Below are positions 18,223 to 31,116 of a stretch of 64,000 nucleotides of DNA, one piece after another. Each line of letters opens with the position of its first letter. Position 1 is the stretch's first letter. The translations under genes were made by a program, and so were the position numbers. The notes beneath the pieces are model-generated. The model searched no databases. It was not told where the DNA came from and worked only from the letters and a program-made list of their open reading frames with translations. Where the stretch lies: the NCBI GenBank assembly GCA_963772225.1, contig CAVYWD010000003.1, forward strand, positions 744,001-808,000, written 5' to 3'. The stretch is from CAVYWD01 sp963772225. Lineage in GTDB: Bacteria; Myxococcota; Myxococcia; Myxococcales; UBA5297.

Positions 18223-19239
18223 CTAGAAATGCGCGGCAGCCACGGCGCCGCGAACGTTGTTGTCGAGCATTGGAATGAGGCTCAGCTTCGGCTCGGCCGG
18301 CGCGTCGACTTCATAAGGCCTGCGAAACGGCTCGGTGCGATTCAGGACCTCAAGGACCACGCCGACGATGAAGGTCGCGCCGCCAACTGCAAATGCGCCG
18401 ATCGCCGCCCTCTGCAACCTGGCGCTTTGGGCGCGCTTGGCGGACATGCCATCCAGCGGCGGATCGCATCCCTCGGGGCACTGGGAAGTCGCGGCCCCTT
18501 CCGCGTCCCTCTTCGCTTTGACTCCGGCATAGAACAGACCGCCGCCCCCCGCCGCCACGGCGGCCCCGGCCGCGAGGAAGCTCAAGGGGACTGCTGGCGA
18601 CCATCGGCGGCGATATTGAATCATTTCTTCTTCTGCGTTCAGCTTCAGGTTGAGCGCGACGCGCGCGCCATGCTCGAACGTGCGCGCCACCTCATTTGTC
18701 ACGAGGCCCTCCTTGCTCGCCACGATGACGTGCGGTCCAGGCCGAACGAAGGCCTCGTGGGCGCCCGGCCCCGTGAAGAGGAGTTGGCCGTCCATCTCCA
18801 CTCTCGCCCCGAGCTCATCGCAACGGATCTGGACGAGGGAGAGCTGGCGTTCGAGGAGATCCTTGAAGGACTTCGCGAGCGTGAAGCGTACCTGCTGGAG
18901 CGGGGCCTCGCCGTATTTGAGGGCCGCGATGAAGTTCGCGTGCGCCTCGACGGGTTGGTCCAGGTTCATCTGCGCGAGCCCGAGGTTGTAGTGGATGTTC
19001 GGGTGGTCCCAATGCTTCAGGGCCTCCGCGTACTCCGGTGCCGCGCGCGCGAGGATGCCGTTCTTGAAGAGGGCGTTGCCCGACTTGAACAGCTTGCGGG
19101 CGGCCTCTCGAGCATCGAGCGGCACGTCCTGATACCACGGGCGCGCGTCGGCCAGCGTTTCGGCGGGCTCGAGCCTCTGAGCGGCCGCCGGAACGGCCCA
19201 GAGCGACAGGAGGACGGCGGTCAATCTGGTCGCGGTCAT
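18223..19239 (-). CDS. Secreted TPR/PEGA-like protein with two membrane segments
   Basis: This 338-residue protein has a cleavable signal peptide (LTAVLLSLWAVPAAAQ). A TPR-like region follows (about 45-130, FKSGNALFKNGILARAAPEY and HYNLGLAQMNLDQPVEAHAN), then a PEGA-like beta domain (about 140-210, VEMDGQLLFTGPGAHEAFV). Two hydrophobic segments lie at about 225-250 and 280-300. The start at 19239 has a GGAAGGGGA ribosome site. The equivalent of this gene at 43153-44703 suggests a recurrent family linked to Ser/Thr kinase loci. It lies 23 bases after the kinase gene. Confidence 0.8.
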   Translation of the reverse strand: MTATRLTAVLLSLWAVPAAAQRLEPAETLADARPWYQDVPLDAREAARKLFKSGNALFKNGILARAAPEYAEALKHWDHPNIHYNLGLAQMNLDQPVEAHANFIAALKYGEAPLQQVRFTLAKSFKDLLERQLSLVQIRCDELGARVEMDGQLLFTGPGAHEAFVRPGPHVIVASKEGLVTNEVARTFEHGARVALNLKLNAEEEMIQYRRRWSPAVPLSFLAAGAAVAAGGGGLFYAGVKAKRDAEGAATSQCPEGCDPPLDGMSAKRAQSARLQRAAIGAFAVGGATFIVGVVLEVLNRTEPFRRPYEVDAPAEPKLSLIPMLDNNVRGAVAAAHF

Positions 19240-19262
19240 GAGTTGCTTTTCCCCTTCCAGCC

Positions 19263-22394
<3,132 letters not shown>

Positions 22395-22911
22395 AAAATT
22401 CTCCCTGACGTGAGCGAAAGCCATGCCCCAAGGGCAAGGCCTACGGCTCGGCTCGTGTGCCGCTTCGCTTGTTTGAGCGCTCTTTGGCGTCCCCGGCTAC
22501 TTGTCGTTCGAGCACGGTAGCCGACGCCTGGCAACAAAAACCAGCATTCGAACAGTCAGGCGGCATGGAGTGTCGACCATTGCGCAAAACCGCCGGAGCG
22601 GAGAATGAGTCGACCAGATGACAGGGAGGAATCGGAATGTAGCAATTTGCGTCAAAACTGTACCAAATTGCAACAATCTCCGAATGGCGCCTTCCAATGT
22701 TCGGGGCTGCACATCCGGCTCGAACCCTGTGGAAACTCTAGCACGGCCTGTCGTGGTTCGCCAGGAAAAACGTGCACATAGGCCACACGCGGAGAGCTCC
22801 GAGGGGCGCTGCCGGTACCTCGGCGCGTTGGCGCGAAGGCCCTGTGGCGCGCTTCGTGCTTCCGGCGGGCGGCGGACACCGGGCTCAAGCCCGAAGAGGA
22901 GGAACCACAGG
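22395..22911. other. Divergent intergenic region
   Basis: About 500 bases between the minus-strand kinase and the plus-strand pentapeptide gene. The middle (22500-22720) is notably less GC-rich than its surroundings and likely holds the promoters for both directions. No open frame with protein character and no clear terminator or operator was seen. Confidence 0.4.
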
Positions 22912-23520
22912 ATGGATGACCAGTCAGTTGGCCCGCAGGAAGACCTGAGGAGGAAGGCGTTCGTCGAGCGATGGAAGGCTCCCCGCGGCCTCGTCGCGCG
23001 AGCTCGGATCGTCGCGCTGCTCCAGAGGCGAAAGGACTGCTACCAGGAGATCAAGAGCGCTGCGTCGCCCGTCCAGATCCCCGGCGAGCGGACCGACACC
23101 GGGTGGATCGACCTTCGCGGAATCGACCTCGTCGGCCTGGACCTCCACGAGAGCCACGTCCGCGCGGACTTCACCTACGGGAGGTTCGACGGGGCGGACC
23201 TGCGGGGCGTTGACATGCTGTACTGCTGCTTCTCGAAAGCTTCGCTGCGAAAGGTGCGCGCCAAGGGAGCGCTCCTGAGCGGCGTCATCGCCAAGGACGC
23301 GAGCTTCGAGGGCGCCGACCTACGGGGCGTGAACTTCACCATGGCGATCCTGAAGGGCTGCTCGTTTCAAGGGGCGAATCTCGAGGGAGCCATGATCGAC
23401 CTCGCACGGGTCGATGGAGCGGACTTTCGCGCGGCGCAGCTCACCGACACGCGGTTCGAAAGCACCCAGATCGCCAAGGCGATCTTCGATGATCCAATGC
23501 CGGAGGGGATAAAGCTGTGA
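22912..23520 (+). CDS. Pentapeptide-repeat protein
   Basis: This 202-residue protein begins at the ATG at 22912 with GAGGAGGAA upstream. From residue 65 on it is built of pentapeptide repeats of the A(D/N)LXX type (IDLRGIDLVGLDLHESHV, FDGADLRGVDML, FEGADLRGVNFT, FQGANLEGAMI, VDGADFRAAQL), which fold into a right-handed quadrilateral beta helix. The first 60 residues are helical. Such proteins are common near type VI genes, often as accessory or effector-linked proteins. The stop overlaps the next start (GTGA). Confidence 0.85.
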   Translation: MDDQSVGPQEDLRRKAFVERWKAPRGLVARARIVALLQRRKDCYQEIKSAASPVQIPGERTDTGWIDLRGIDLVGLDLHESHVRADFTYGRFDGADLRGVDMLYCCFSKASLRKVRAKGALLSGVIAKDASFEGADLRGVNFTMAILKGCSFQGANLEGAMIDLARVDGADFRAAQLTDTRFESTQIAKAIFDDPMPEGIKL

Positions 23521-24014
23521 AGCGTCTCGACATCCTCGATATGTCCACTTTGCTGCAAAAGGTGGGAAGCGCTCCGCCCGTGTACCGAGCACCGCTCGAC
23601 AGGCAGGAGACGATCCTCGCCGTACCCGGCGAGCTCGAGGCTGGGCTGCCGCCCATGCCGCCGCCGATACCCCTCGAAGAAGAGGCGATCTTCCTCGAAA
23701 GCCCACCTGCGCTGACGGGGGATGGCCAACGCACGATCGAAGCGCCGGCCGAGTACAGGCGCCAGGTCGCCGAAATGGACGCTCGAGCCGCAAGGGATGC
23801 CAGGGACGAAGAGCTCGCCAGCCTGCGGCGCAGGACCCTGCGGCTGGAGCGGATTCTTTGCGCCGTGATGCCAAGCCTCCTGCTCATCCCCGCGCTTCCC
23901 GAGAAGCGGCGCAAGGTCCTGGCCGAGGCGATCCAGCTATTGAGGAAGACGCTTCAGGCGGAGTCGCCTCCGAAGGCCGGCGCAGGAGGGGCACCTCGGA
24001 TGACCAAACGCTGA
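23517..24014 (+). CDS. Unknown protein coupled to the pentapeptide protein
   Basis: This 165-residue protein starts with GTG inside the previous stop, so it is translationally coupled. A Pro-rich stretch (about 40-55) is followed by a probable coiled coil (YRRQVAEMDARAARDARDEE and onward) and a short hydrophobic stretch (CAVMPSLLLIPALP). No family is recognised. Co-translation suggests it works with the pentapeptide protein. Confidence 0.65.
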   Translation: MKRLDILDMSTLLQKVGSAPPVYRAPLDRQETILAVPGELEAGLPPMPPPIPLEEEAIFLESPPALTGDGQRTIEAPAEYRRQVAEMDARAARDARDEELASLRRRTLRLERILCAVMPSLLLIPALPEKRRKVLAEAIQLLRKTLQAESPPKAGAGGAPRMTKR

Positions 24015-24226
24015 AAGGCGGAGCGCTCCCCGTTTGCACGACTGGAGTGGAAGGGATGCCACTTGAACAGATGAGACGAGCGACAGCCCCGGGGCACGCC
24101 GACGTGGGGAAGGGATTTTGGGGAGAGGGGCGCCGACGTGCCTCGGGGTTGTCGCGGGCGGACGATGGCGGCAGATGTTCGGGACCGCATTCGTCGGACG
24201 CCCTACCGGAAGGCGCGAAGGGGTCG

Positions 24227-26002
24227 TTACTCGAGGGCTTGGGGGCCGCTCCGGGCCGGCCAGGCGTACTCCACTCTGGAGGGCTGGAGCCTGATCTTCA
24301 GCTCCACGAAGGAGCCCACGACGGCGCGCGCAGCGAGGAGCTCGTTGATGACCGAGCCGAAGAGCACCGCCTCACCCCTGCTGGCGAAGCGCGACTCCTC
24401 GAGGTCGAGAAGCACGCTCACGCCGCGCAAGGTGGCCCCGTCGAAGGCTCGCCGCACCGGCGAGGTCTCGAGGTTCAGGATCGCGTCGATGCGCTTGCTG
24501 TTGGCGGTGGCGCGAGGGTCGGCGATGCCGGCGAAGTCGTAGAGCGAGAGGAGGTCTCGAAGCGCCTGCGCGTCCTGAAATGCATCAGGATCCGCGAAGA
24601 AGTGGTGGATGAGGGCCGAGAGCTGCTCGGGCTCCCCGGGCGGCGAAGTGGGAGGCGTCGCCGGCAAGAGGTTCTTGAATGGGGCCGGAACGGGCGACCG
24701 GGACGCGGGCAGGGAGATGTCTCCGGTTCGGACCTGCCCCGCGAGCGCTCGGTTGGAGCTGGTCAAGGCGACCGAGAGGACCTCGGGCGAGAGTTCGGGC
24801 GTGACGCCGCGCGGGGTGGTCGCCGACAAGTAGGTGTTCAGCCCCGGCGCCGATGGCGCGAGCTCCCGGCGAATCCAGGAGAAGGCGACGCCGGAGTCCG
24901 AGTCCAGGGCGTGGTCGTAGCTGTGGAAGGGCGGAAGCTCGTGCCGGCCGCCGGCCGACCGGAGACCCACGACCGAGTCCACGCTATGGACCTCGGCATG
25001 GTTGTGGTCGACCCCGGCGGGCCGAAGCAGGTGCTCGGAGCCCGGGAGGTCGCTTCGAATGGGCTCCGCGTTTGCCGCGAAGAGGTTGATCACCGGGGAG
25101 CAGTGAAGGCGGAAGGTTCCCGGGCCCAACCGCCCTGGGAGGTCGAGCGACCTGTCGAAGCGAAATGCGAGCTCGAACCGTTCCGGTACGAGGCCGCTGA
25201 TTTGAGGCAGTGGCCGCAGATCCACGAAGAGAAACTTCTCTGGCATCGTGAAGTACTCTTGCAGGACCCGGTAACCCTCGGGCGCCAAGCGTGGCCACGG
25301 AAGGAGCGCGTGGTCGCTGGCGAAGCCCACCGGCTGAATGACCTCCGGTCCGAGCTCAAGTCCCTGCCCCGAGCCGTCGAGTCCGCGCACCGATACACCG
25401 CGGCAGTGGCGCAAGAGCCAAAGCCAGAGCGTCGTGGTCACCGCGAATTCGCCATGAAGGAAGAGGCGGATTCCTCGCTCCCCGGAGATGTGGGCAAGTC
25501 CTCCAGGAGCTGCGCGGAGAGCCAATCGCAGCAAGCCCCCGCTCGGCGCATTGTCGATGGAAGAATTCTCCAAGGTCAACGGCAAGAGGTCGCATGGCCA
25601 GCCAAGACGAAATCGGCAGGAGGTTCCTTCAATCGGAATCGAGGCGACCTCGTACCCGGCAGGAACTTGCTGACGCCCGCGAAGCTTTGCAGTATCGGGG
25701 GAGAATTCCAGTACCGAGCAAGCCGGGACCGAGCGCAGGTAGTGCGGAAGGAAGCTCGCGCAAATGGCACGAACGGATTCGGGCGCCTCGGCATCGAGGC
25801 GCTCGTGGACCTTCGCCGTCAGGAAGGCGATCCCTTCCTCGAGCCGCGAAACATCGGGGTCTTCACTTCGCCCGGTGAGCATCCCGGCCGTGTTGGGGTG
25901 CGCTGCGGCGAAGCGCGGGCCCTGGTCGCGAAGGAAGCGCAGCTCCCTGGGATAGAGGCGGCTGAACAAAGTGGACTCCGTTGGAGGCGATGTGCTCAAC
26001 AT
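24227..26002 (-). CDS. tssF: Type VI secretion baseplate protein TssF, first copy
   Basis: This roughly 591-residue protein matches the TssF (VasA/ImpG) plan. Near the start are RELRFLRDQGPRFAAAHPNT and a DPDVSRLEEGIAFLTAKVHE block; later come CRFRLGW, FLHGEFAVTTTLWLWLLRHC, FRLHCSPVINLFAANAEPI and SLYDFAGIADPRA, all characteristic. The C-terminus EYAWPARSGPQALE also matches the second copy. TssF forms baseplate wedges with TssG and TssK. The ATG at 26002 is chosen, though its ribosome site is weak; a TTG lies nine codons upstream. The other baseplate genes are not in this window. Confidence 0.85.
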   Translation of the reverse strand: MLSTSPPTESTLFSRLYPRELRFLRDQGPRFAAAHPNTAGMLTGRSEDPDVSRLEEGIAFLTAKVHERLDAEAPESVRAICASFLPHYLRSVPACSVLEFSPDTAKLRGRQQVPAGYEVASIPIEGTSCRFRLGWPCDLLPLTLENSSIDNAPSGGLLRLALRAAPGGLAHISGERGIRLFLHGEFAVTTTLWLWLLRHCRGVSVRGLDGSGQGLELGPEVIQPVGFASDHALLPWPRLAPEGYRVLQEYFTMPEKFLFVDLRPLPQISGLVPERFELAFRFDRSLDLPGRLGPGTFRLHCSPVINLFAANAEPIRSDLPGSEHLLRPAGVDHNHAEVHSVDSVVGLRSAGGRHELPPFHSYDHALDSDSGVAFSWIRRELAPSAPGLNTYLSATTPRGVTPELSPEVLSVALTSSNRALAGQVRTGDISLPASRSPVPAPFKNLLPATPPTSPPGEPEQLSALIHHFFADPDAFQDAQALRDLLSLYDFAGIADPRATANSKRIDAILNLETSPVRRAFDGATLRGVSVLLDLEESRFASRGEAVLFGSVINELLAARAVVGSFVELKIRLQPSRVEYAWPARSGPQALE

Positions 26003-26221
26003 CGTAATGGCAGAAGGCCAAGGCGACAAGTGATGCGCGCCGTGTCGATTGACAGGGGGCGCCAGCCTCTGCTACGCACCGGCCGCAAACGAGATTTCAT
26101 CGCCTCGCGCAGGAGTTCCAGAGGGGAGGCCTGCCCTGAATCGCCAACTGCCCCAGGAAAAGAGGCTCAGCGTCGCTTTACTGCGCTTCGCCGCGCCCAT
26201 CGCGCGACAAAGGAGGGCCCG

Positions 26222-26596
26222 ATGACCGCCCGCCCCTGGCCCGTCCTCCGCGATGCCCTGCATCGGTACGAGCTGCGGCTCTGGCTGCTGGAGGGCTCTC
26301 GTGTTGACAATGAGACATCCGCAGAAGTGGTCGATTTCGTCGACGAGCTGGAGGCGCAGGCGTTCTTGTTCGACCTCATGGCCGACGAGGCGAACCTCGA
26401 CGTCGTGCGCGAGTTTCTGGCGGGCGATTTCGGGCGCCTGTGCTTCATTAGCGAAAGAAACCCCAGCGAGGAGCGCATCGCGAAGGTGCTCGCCTGGTCC
26501 ATCATGCAGAGGGACCTACGCGTGCTTCGGTTCAACAGGCTCGTTCGCGAGGATGGGGCCGAGAAAGTAGGCAGGTCCGGGGGGCGTTCTCCATGA
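26222..26596 (+). CDS. Unknown small acidic helical protein
   Basis: This 124-residue protein has a strong ribosome site (AAGGAGGG) before the ATG at 26222. It is mostly helical (VVDFVDELEAQAFLFDLMAD and VREFLAGDFGRLCFI). No family is recognised. It lies between two divergent tssF genes and is followed within 40 bases by the second, so it is probably co-transcribed with it. Confidence 0.55.
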   Translation: MTARPWPVLRDALHRYELRLWLLEGSRVDNETSAEVVDFVDELEAQAFLFDLMADEANLDVVREFLAGDFGRLCFISERNPSEERIAKVLAWSIMQRDLRVLRFNRLVREDGAEKVGRSGGRSP

Positions 26597-26635
26597 CGCC
26601 GCGGATCGCTTGCGCGACAGGGTTTGGGCGGCGAA

Positions 26636-28375
26636 ATGTTCAGTAAGTACTATCACGCCGAGCTGAGCTACATGCGCGAGTCGGGCCGGCTGTATGCCGA
26701 GAAGCATCCGAACACCCGGAGCCTCTTGGACGAGCGCGGGTCGGACCCGTCAGTGGATCGGCTCTTCCAGACCCAGGCCTTTCTCGCCGCGCGCCTGCGC
26801 ATGCGGATCGAGAATGCCCCGGAGGCCTACCAGGACATCTGCGCGGCGGTCGCCCCCCAGCACCTTCGCTCCGTACCGGCCTGCACCATCGTCGAGGTGA
26901 CGCCCGAGATGGGCACTTTGCGCGGGCGCAGGCGGCTCGACGCGGGCACCGAAATGGTCGCCAAGCCCGTGGACGGGACCGTGTGTCGCTTCCGGACGGC
27001 GGCCGCGCTGGACCTTTTGCCGCTCTCAATCGAGAAGGTCATCTTCCAGGGCCCGCGGACCGCCTCGCCCACGCTGCAGCTCCAGTTCTTCTCCAGCATG
27101 GCGGCCAAGTGCGGAGCTTTCGAGCCCGAGGGCGTCCGCCTATTCCTGCACGGCGACTTCGCCGTCACGAGCCACCTCTGGCTTTGGCTCGTGCGCTACT
27201 GCCGCGGCGTGGTGGTATCCGCGCTCGGCGCCGAAGGCGCGCGGGTGAATCTCGGCTCCCAGGCGGTCGTGCCCGCCGGGCTCGAGCCGGAGTTCTCGCT
27301 CCTACCTTGGCCGTCGAAAGGCCTCCAGGGCGCGCGGCTCCTGCAGGAGTACTATGCCCTCCCGGAGAAGCTCCTGTTCCTGGATATCCGCGGCCTCGAT
27401 GCTGCCCAGGCCGCCGCCGGGCAGCGGTTCGAGATCGCCTTCCAGCTCACGAAGCCGATCGAGCTGTCGGGCCCCGTCGACGAGGGGACCTTTCGTCTCA
27501 ACTGCGTCCCGGTCATCAATCTCTTCCGCGCTCGCACCATGCCGTTCGAGGTCGGAGGGGTTGGCCAGGAGCACGTGCTGCGACCCGAAGGGCTGCCCGA
27601 GGGCCATGCCGAGGTCTTCAGCGTGGACGCCGTCCAGGGCAGGGAGAGGGAGAACGAGGCACACACCGTCTACCTGCCGATCGCGTCTCGGCAAAGGGCG
27701 GGGAGGCCATGGACCCGTGCGCACTACCGCGTTCGGCGGGAGAGCTCGGTCTTGGGCGACGCGGTGGACACCTACCTCTCGCTGGGCCTCGGGCGCCACG
27801 CGCCACCGATGCCCGACGACGAGACGCTCCTGGTCGAGCTCACCTGCACCAACGCGTCTCTCCCGGGAAGGCTTCGAGTCGGCGACATCAGCGAGAACGA
27901 CCTGGCGATGCAGGCGTGCTACCGGAACCTCATCCCGGTGACGGCGCCCGTCCTGCCGCGTCTGAACGGCGAGATCAGCTGGGACCTCGCCTGCCAGAGG
28001 AATCGCGGGGCGTCGGCCTTCGACAAGACCAGCGCGCTCCTGGCGACCCTCGCGCTCTACGACTTCAACGCGCGAGGCAGTGGCCAGACGCTGAGCTCCA
28101 GCCGGAAGTGCGTCGGGGCCATCCAGTCCAGCAAGGCGCATCACGTGCGCCGCTACGTCGACGGCATCCCGACCCTTGGCATCCGAACCGAGCTCGAGGT
28201 CGATGAAGTAGCCTTCGCGAGCCCGGGGGAGGCGTTTCTCTTCGGTAGCGTGTTGCTGGAGCTCTTCGCCTCGTACCTCACCATCAACTCCTTCGCGGAG
28301 CTTGAGATGAAACTGCTGCCGTCCGGGACCGAGCTCTCCTGGCCAGCGAAGCAGGGACGATTGCCCCTCGCATGA
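26636..28375 (+). CDS. tssF: Type VI secretion baseplate protein TssF, second copy
   Basis: This 579-residue TssF paralogue has the conserved blocks YYHAELSYMRESGRLYAEKH, DPSVDRLFQTQAFLAARLR, FLHGDFAVTSHLWLWLVRYC, FRLNCVPVINLFRAR, ALYDFNARGSG and the ending ELSWPAKQGRLPLA. It is clearly related to the copy at 24227-26002 but diverged throughout. The ATG at 26636 gives the start typical of the family (MFSKYYHAEL). It is followed at once by the VgrG-type gene. Two tssF genes close together suggest variant baseplates or two merged systems. Confidence 0.88.
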   Translation: MFSKYYHAELSYMRESGRLYAEKHPNTRSLLDERGSDPSVDRLFQTQAFLAARLRMRIENAPEAYQDICAAVAPQHLRSVPACTIVEVTPEMGTLRGRRRLDAGTEMVAKPVDGTVCRFRTAAALDLLPLSIEKVIFQGPRTASPTLQLQFFSSMAAKCGAFEPEGVRLFLHGDFAVTSHLWLWLVRYCRGVVVSALGAEGARVNLGSQAVVPAGLEPEFSLLPWPSKGLQGARLLQEYYALPEKLLFLDIRGLDAAQAAAGQRFEIAFQLTKPIELSGPVDEGTFRLNCVPVINLFRARTMPFEVGGVGQEHVLRPEGLPEGHAEVFSVDAVQGRERENEAHTVYLPIASRQRAGRPWTRAHYRVRRESSVLGDAVDTYLSLGLGRHAPPMPDDETLLVELTCTNASLPGRLRVGDISENDLAMQACYRNLIPVTAPVLPRLNGEISWDLACQRNRGASAFDKTSALLATLALYDFNARGSGQTLSSSRKCVGAIQSSKAHHVRRYVDGIPTLGIRTELEVDEVAFASPGEAFLFGSVLLELFASYLTINSFAELEMKLLPSGTELSWPAKQGRLPLA

Positions 28376-28409
28376 CGAAGCGCCGCCAAGACACCACCCG
28401 GGAGGAACC

Positions 28410-31100
28410 ATGCAAGCCGAGGAAGACGACGGACGCGTACTCGAGAAGGTCGAGGCGAGCTTTCGTGTCGAGATGGGCGGCGCCTGGGAGGAGTGGGAGG
28501 TGGCCGAGTTCCGCGTGAACGAGAGCATCAGCGAGCCCTACTACGGGGTCGTCGAGATCAGCCGGAAGTCGAGGGACGAGGACTACGCGAAGTGGCTCGG
28601 GCGCTCGTGCTTCCTGGAGCTTCGGCGCGGCTACGACCGCCGCCGCTACTTCAAAGGCCTGGTGTTCCGGGTCGAGTGCCTTGAGGCCGAGGACGGCTAC
28701 GACGTCGCCCTGGTCGAGTTCGGGGCTGCGCTCGCGGCGCTTGCCCAAGGCGAGGACAGCCAGATCTTCGAGAACCGCACGGCGCCGGAGGTCATCGACG
28801 AGGTCTTGAAGGAGGGGCTTGAGCGGTTCGGCCGGAAGGCCCGTCTCTCCCTCAGCCGCACCTATGCCCGCCGGGAATACTGCGTGCAGTGGAAGGAGTC
28901 CGACCTGAACTTCGTCCGGAGGTTGATGGCCGATGAGGGGCTCGGCTTCTACTTCGACCAGGGCGCGGACGCGAAGGGCGACAAGGAGACGCTGGTCATC
29001 GTCGACAACAACGACGCCTACCCCGAGATCGAGACGATGGGCAGCGTCCAGGAGGTCGAGCCACTTCAGGACATCCCCTCGTCCGCGACCAATGACGCGA
29101 CGAAGGCGGACTTCAGGGCCAGGATCATCGACGACGCGACTGGCGAGCCGATGCCCCGGGTCAAGATTGGGATTCGGCTCGCGGACGGCTCCATCCGCAA
29201 CCTCGTCAGCGGTGGCGACGGGTTGGTAGAGGTGCTCGATGTCGAGCCTGGAAGCCACACCCTGAACGGCGCTGCCGCTGGCGCCACGGTGCGCGACGTG
29301 CTCGAGGTCGTAGCGCTCGGCGAGTCCTCGGAGGCGAACGGAGCAGCATCGGGCGTCAGCGCCTCGAAGGGGCCGGGGAAGACGACCCGGCGGCATACAG
29401 CCGACGCTTCAACGGGCCCGTCGTCGTACAACCTGGTCGTGATCGAGCAGCACCGAGTGAAGACAGGCGAAACCCTTGAGAAGATCGCCGCTCAGTACGA
29501 CCTCAGCCGCGCGACGCTCGCCCACTTCAACTGGGGCGTGTACTCACCGGAGGAGGTGGAGGAGAAACTTCGAGACGAACTCGGGTGCACGCAGAAGGAC
29601 GCGAACGGCCGGTACCTGCTTACTGACGATGCGGACCCAGGGCTGCTCTTCATCCCGAAGGCTTGGAGCGAGTCAGGGCTGTCGACCGGGGAGCAGCACA
29701 CGGTCCGGGTACGCGCGCCGGAGGAGGGGCTGCAGGACCTCGTGCTCGAGCTTCAGTACGACCCGGACGACCCGCCGGAAGAGAGCGTCAAAGGCGGCAC
29801 GCTGATCCTCGAGACCGAGGATGGGAGCTGGACGCACGAGCTGCCAATTGGTGCCCTCTCGGAGGTGCAGCCGCACGTCTTGAAGGCCTCCTTCCCAGCG
29901 CCACCAGTTGGCTGCCGCCTCGGTCTAATCCTCGACCTGAACGACGGCCGAGAACGGGTCGACCTCTTCGCGGACGTCGACGCCAGCACGGAGGAAAGCC
30001 TGGTTCTGATCCCAAGGAGCTTCCCCGCGCGGCTGCTGCGCGGGAAGAAGTTCCTTCGAGTGCGCGCACTGCCGAACCACAGCAAGCTCGACCTGCCGCC
30101 ACAGAAGTCACTTGGGCTGCTGGCCTACGAGGAGCCCGTCCGTGTCTCGGAGCCAATCGCCGACCTCACTCTCTCGCCAGGGGCGATTGTATTCCCACCT
30201 CGAACTGCCGGCGGCGCCTACCCGGTGTTCGAGGTTGGCCCGCCCATGCACCCGGAGATTAACCACGACCATGGGTTTCTCGATAATCATGCGGACAGGG
30301 CGGATTTCACGCATCCCGGCAAGTGCTATTTGGACAACAGCAAGAGGCGTGAGCCGACGTGGGAAGATCGGAAGAAGCTAGCCCGGTGGCGAATTGCGCT
30401 CGGCCTGGCGGAGGCGGGTCATGTGACGCCTGCTGCTCTGGTGCCGAAATCGATCGCCGAGGAAGCGAATCTGGCGAGAGAGCTAAAAGATGGCCTGCCC
30501 GCATACCACCATTTTCAGTACGGAGACGGCAAGCCCAGAGCGGTCGACTACGAAAGTTTTCTTGCTGCCAAAGATGACGGATATGTCAAAGGTGATGCCT
30601 CGGGCGCGAAGATCCTCGATTCAGCAATTGAAGACACCCGCGCCGCGGCCATCGAGCTGGACGAGATGCAATTCCCGGGCAGCCCGGGACGCCGTCGCTT
30701 CGAGATGCGAAGTCAGGTGATTACGGTTTGCAAAGAGAATCCCCGCTATCCATACCCAGTCACCCAGAACTGGCAGAAAGCCATTGGGGGTCACCCGATT
30801 TGGATCACTGCAGCTGTCGAGGTCGACGCCGATCCCGCGACGAAGCGCAGGGACTTCCGTGTCATGATGAGGATCCATGCGGAGGACATGTACAACTTCG
30901 ATCCCGGCAAGAGAGATATTGCTACTGGGATCCTGGATGATGCGAACGGCCTCTTCGAGATCACTGGACTGGCAAACGAATACTTGAACACCGGCGAAGC
31001 CAATCGAACGATCTCATTCTCCGTTTCGCTCGATCCGGCTCCTGACAAGCGCATGAGACCCGGCGACGAATCGATCGTTGGCGGCAATGAGGCGCGATAG
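28410..31100 (+). CDS. vgrG: VgrG N-terminal half fused to LysM and a C-terminal effector domain
   Basis: In this 896-residue protein residues 1-215 are the gp27-like base of VgrG (REYCVQWKESDLNFVRRLMA, YFDQGADAKGDKETLVI, PEIETMGS). The sequence then leaves VgrG: a beta domain (220-300), a LysM-like repeat at about 350-380 (HRVKTGETLEKIAAQYDLSR), a beta-rich region (420-600) and a C-terminal domain from about 605 (HGFLDNHADRADFTHPGKCY) to the end, with IRV-type motifs such as MRIHAEDMYNFDPGKRDIA and GLFEITGLANEYLNTGEA. The missing OB-fold and needle are encoded at 31905. The C-terminal domain looks like a specialised effector; its activity is unknown. The next gene is a lipoprotein that could be its immunity partner. 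Confidence 0.8.
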   Translation: MQAEEDDGRVLEKVEASFRVEMGGAWEEWEVAEFRVNESISEPYYGVVEISRKSRDEDYAKWLGRSCFLELRRGYDRRRYFKGLVFRVECLEAEDGYDVALVEFGAALAALAQGEDSQIFENRTAPEVIDEVLKEGLERFGRKARLSLSRTYARREYCVQWKESDLNFVRRLMADEGLGFYFDQGADAKGDKETLVIVDNNDAYPEIETMGSVQEVEPLQDIPSSATNDATKADFRARIIDDATGEPMPRVKIGIRLADGSIRNLVSGGDGLVEVLDVEPGSHTLNGAAAGATVRDVLEVVALGESSEANGAASGVSASKGPGKTTRRHTADASTGPSSYNLVVIEQHRVKTGETLEKIAAQYDLSRATLAHFNWGVYSPEEVEEKLRDELGCTQKDANGRYLLTDDADPGLLFIPKAWSESGLSTGEQHTVRVRAPEEGLQDLVLELQYDPDDPPEESVKGGTLILETEDGSWTHELPIGALSEVQPHVLKASFPAPPVGCRLGLILDLNDGRERVDLFADVDASTEESLVLIPRSFPARLLRGKKFLRVRALPNHSKLDLPPQKSLGLLAYEEPVRVSEPIADLTLSPGAIVFPPRTAGGAYPVFEVGPPMHPEINHDHGFLDNHADRADFTHPGKCYLDNSKRREPTWEDRKKLARWRIALGLAEAGHVTPAALVPKSIAEEANLARELKDGLPAYHHFQYGDGKPRAVDYESFLAAKDDGYVKGDASGAKILDSAIEDTRAAAIELDEMQFPGSPGRRRFEMRSQVITVCKENPRYPYPVTQNWQKAIGGHPIWITAAVEVDADPATKRRDFRVMMRIHAEDMYNFDPGKRDIATGILDDANGLFEITGLANEYLNTGEANRTISFSVSLDPAPDKRMRPGDESIVGGNEAR

Positions 31101-31116
31101 CTCGGAGACGAATGCC

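Noticed and set aside
23858..26596. 912-codon plus-strand open frame
   Set aside because: Most is antisense to tssF; only the part from the ATG at 26222 looks like a real gene.
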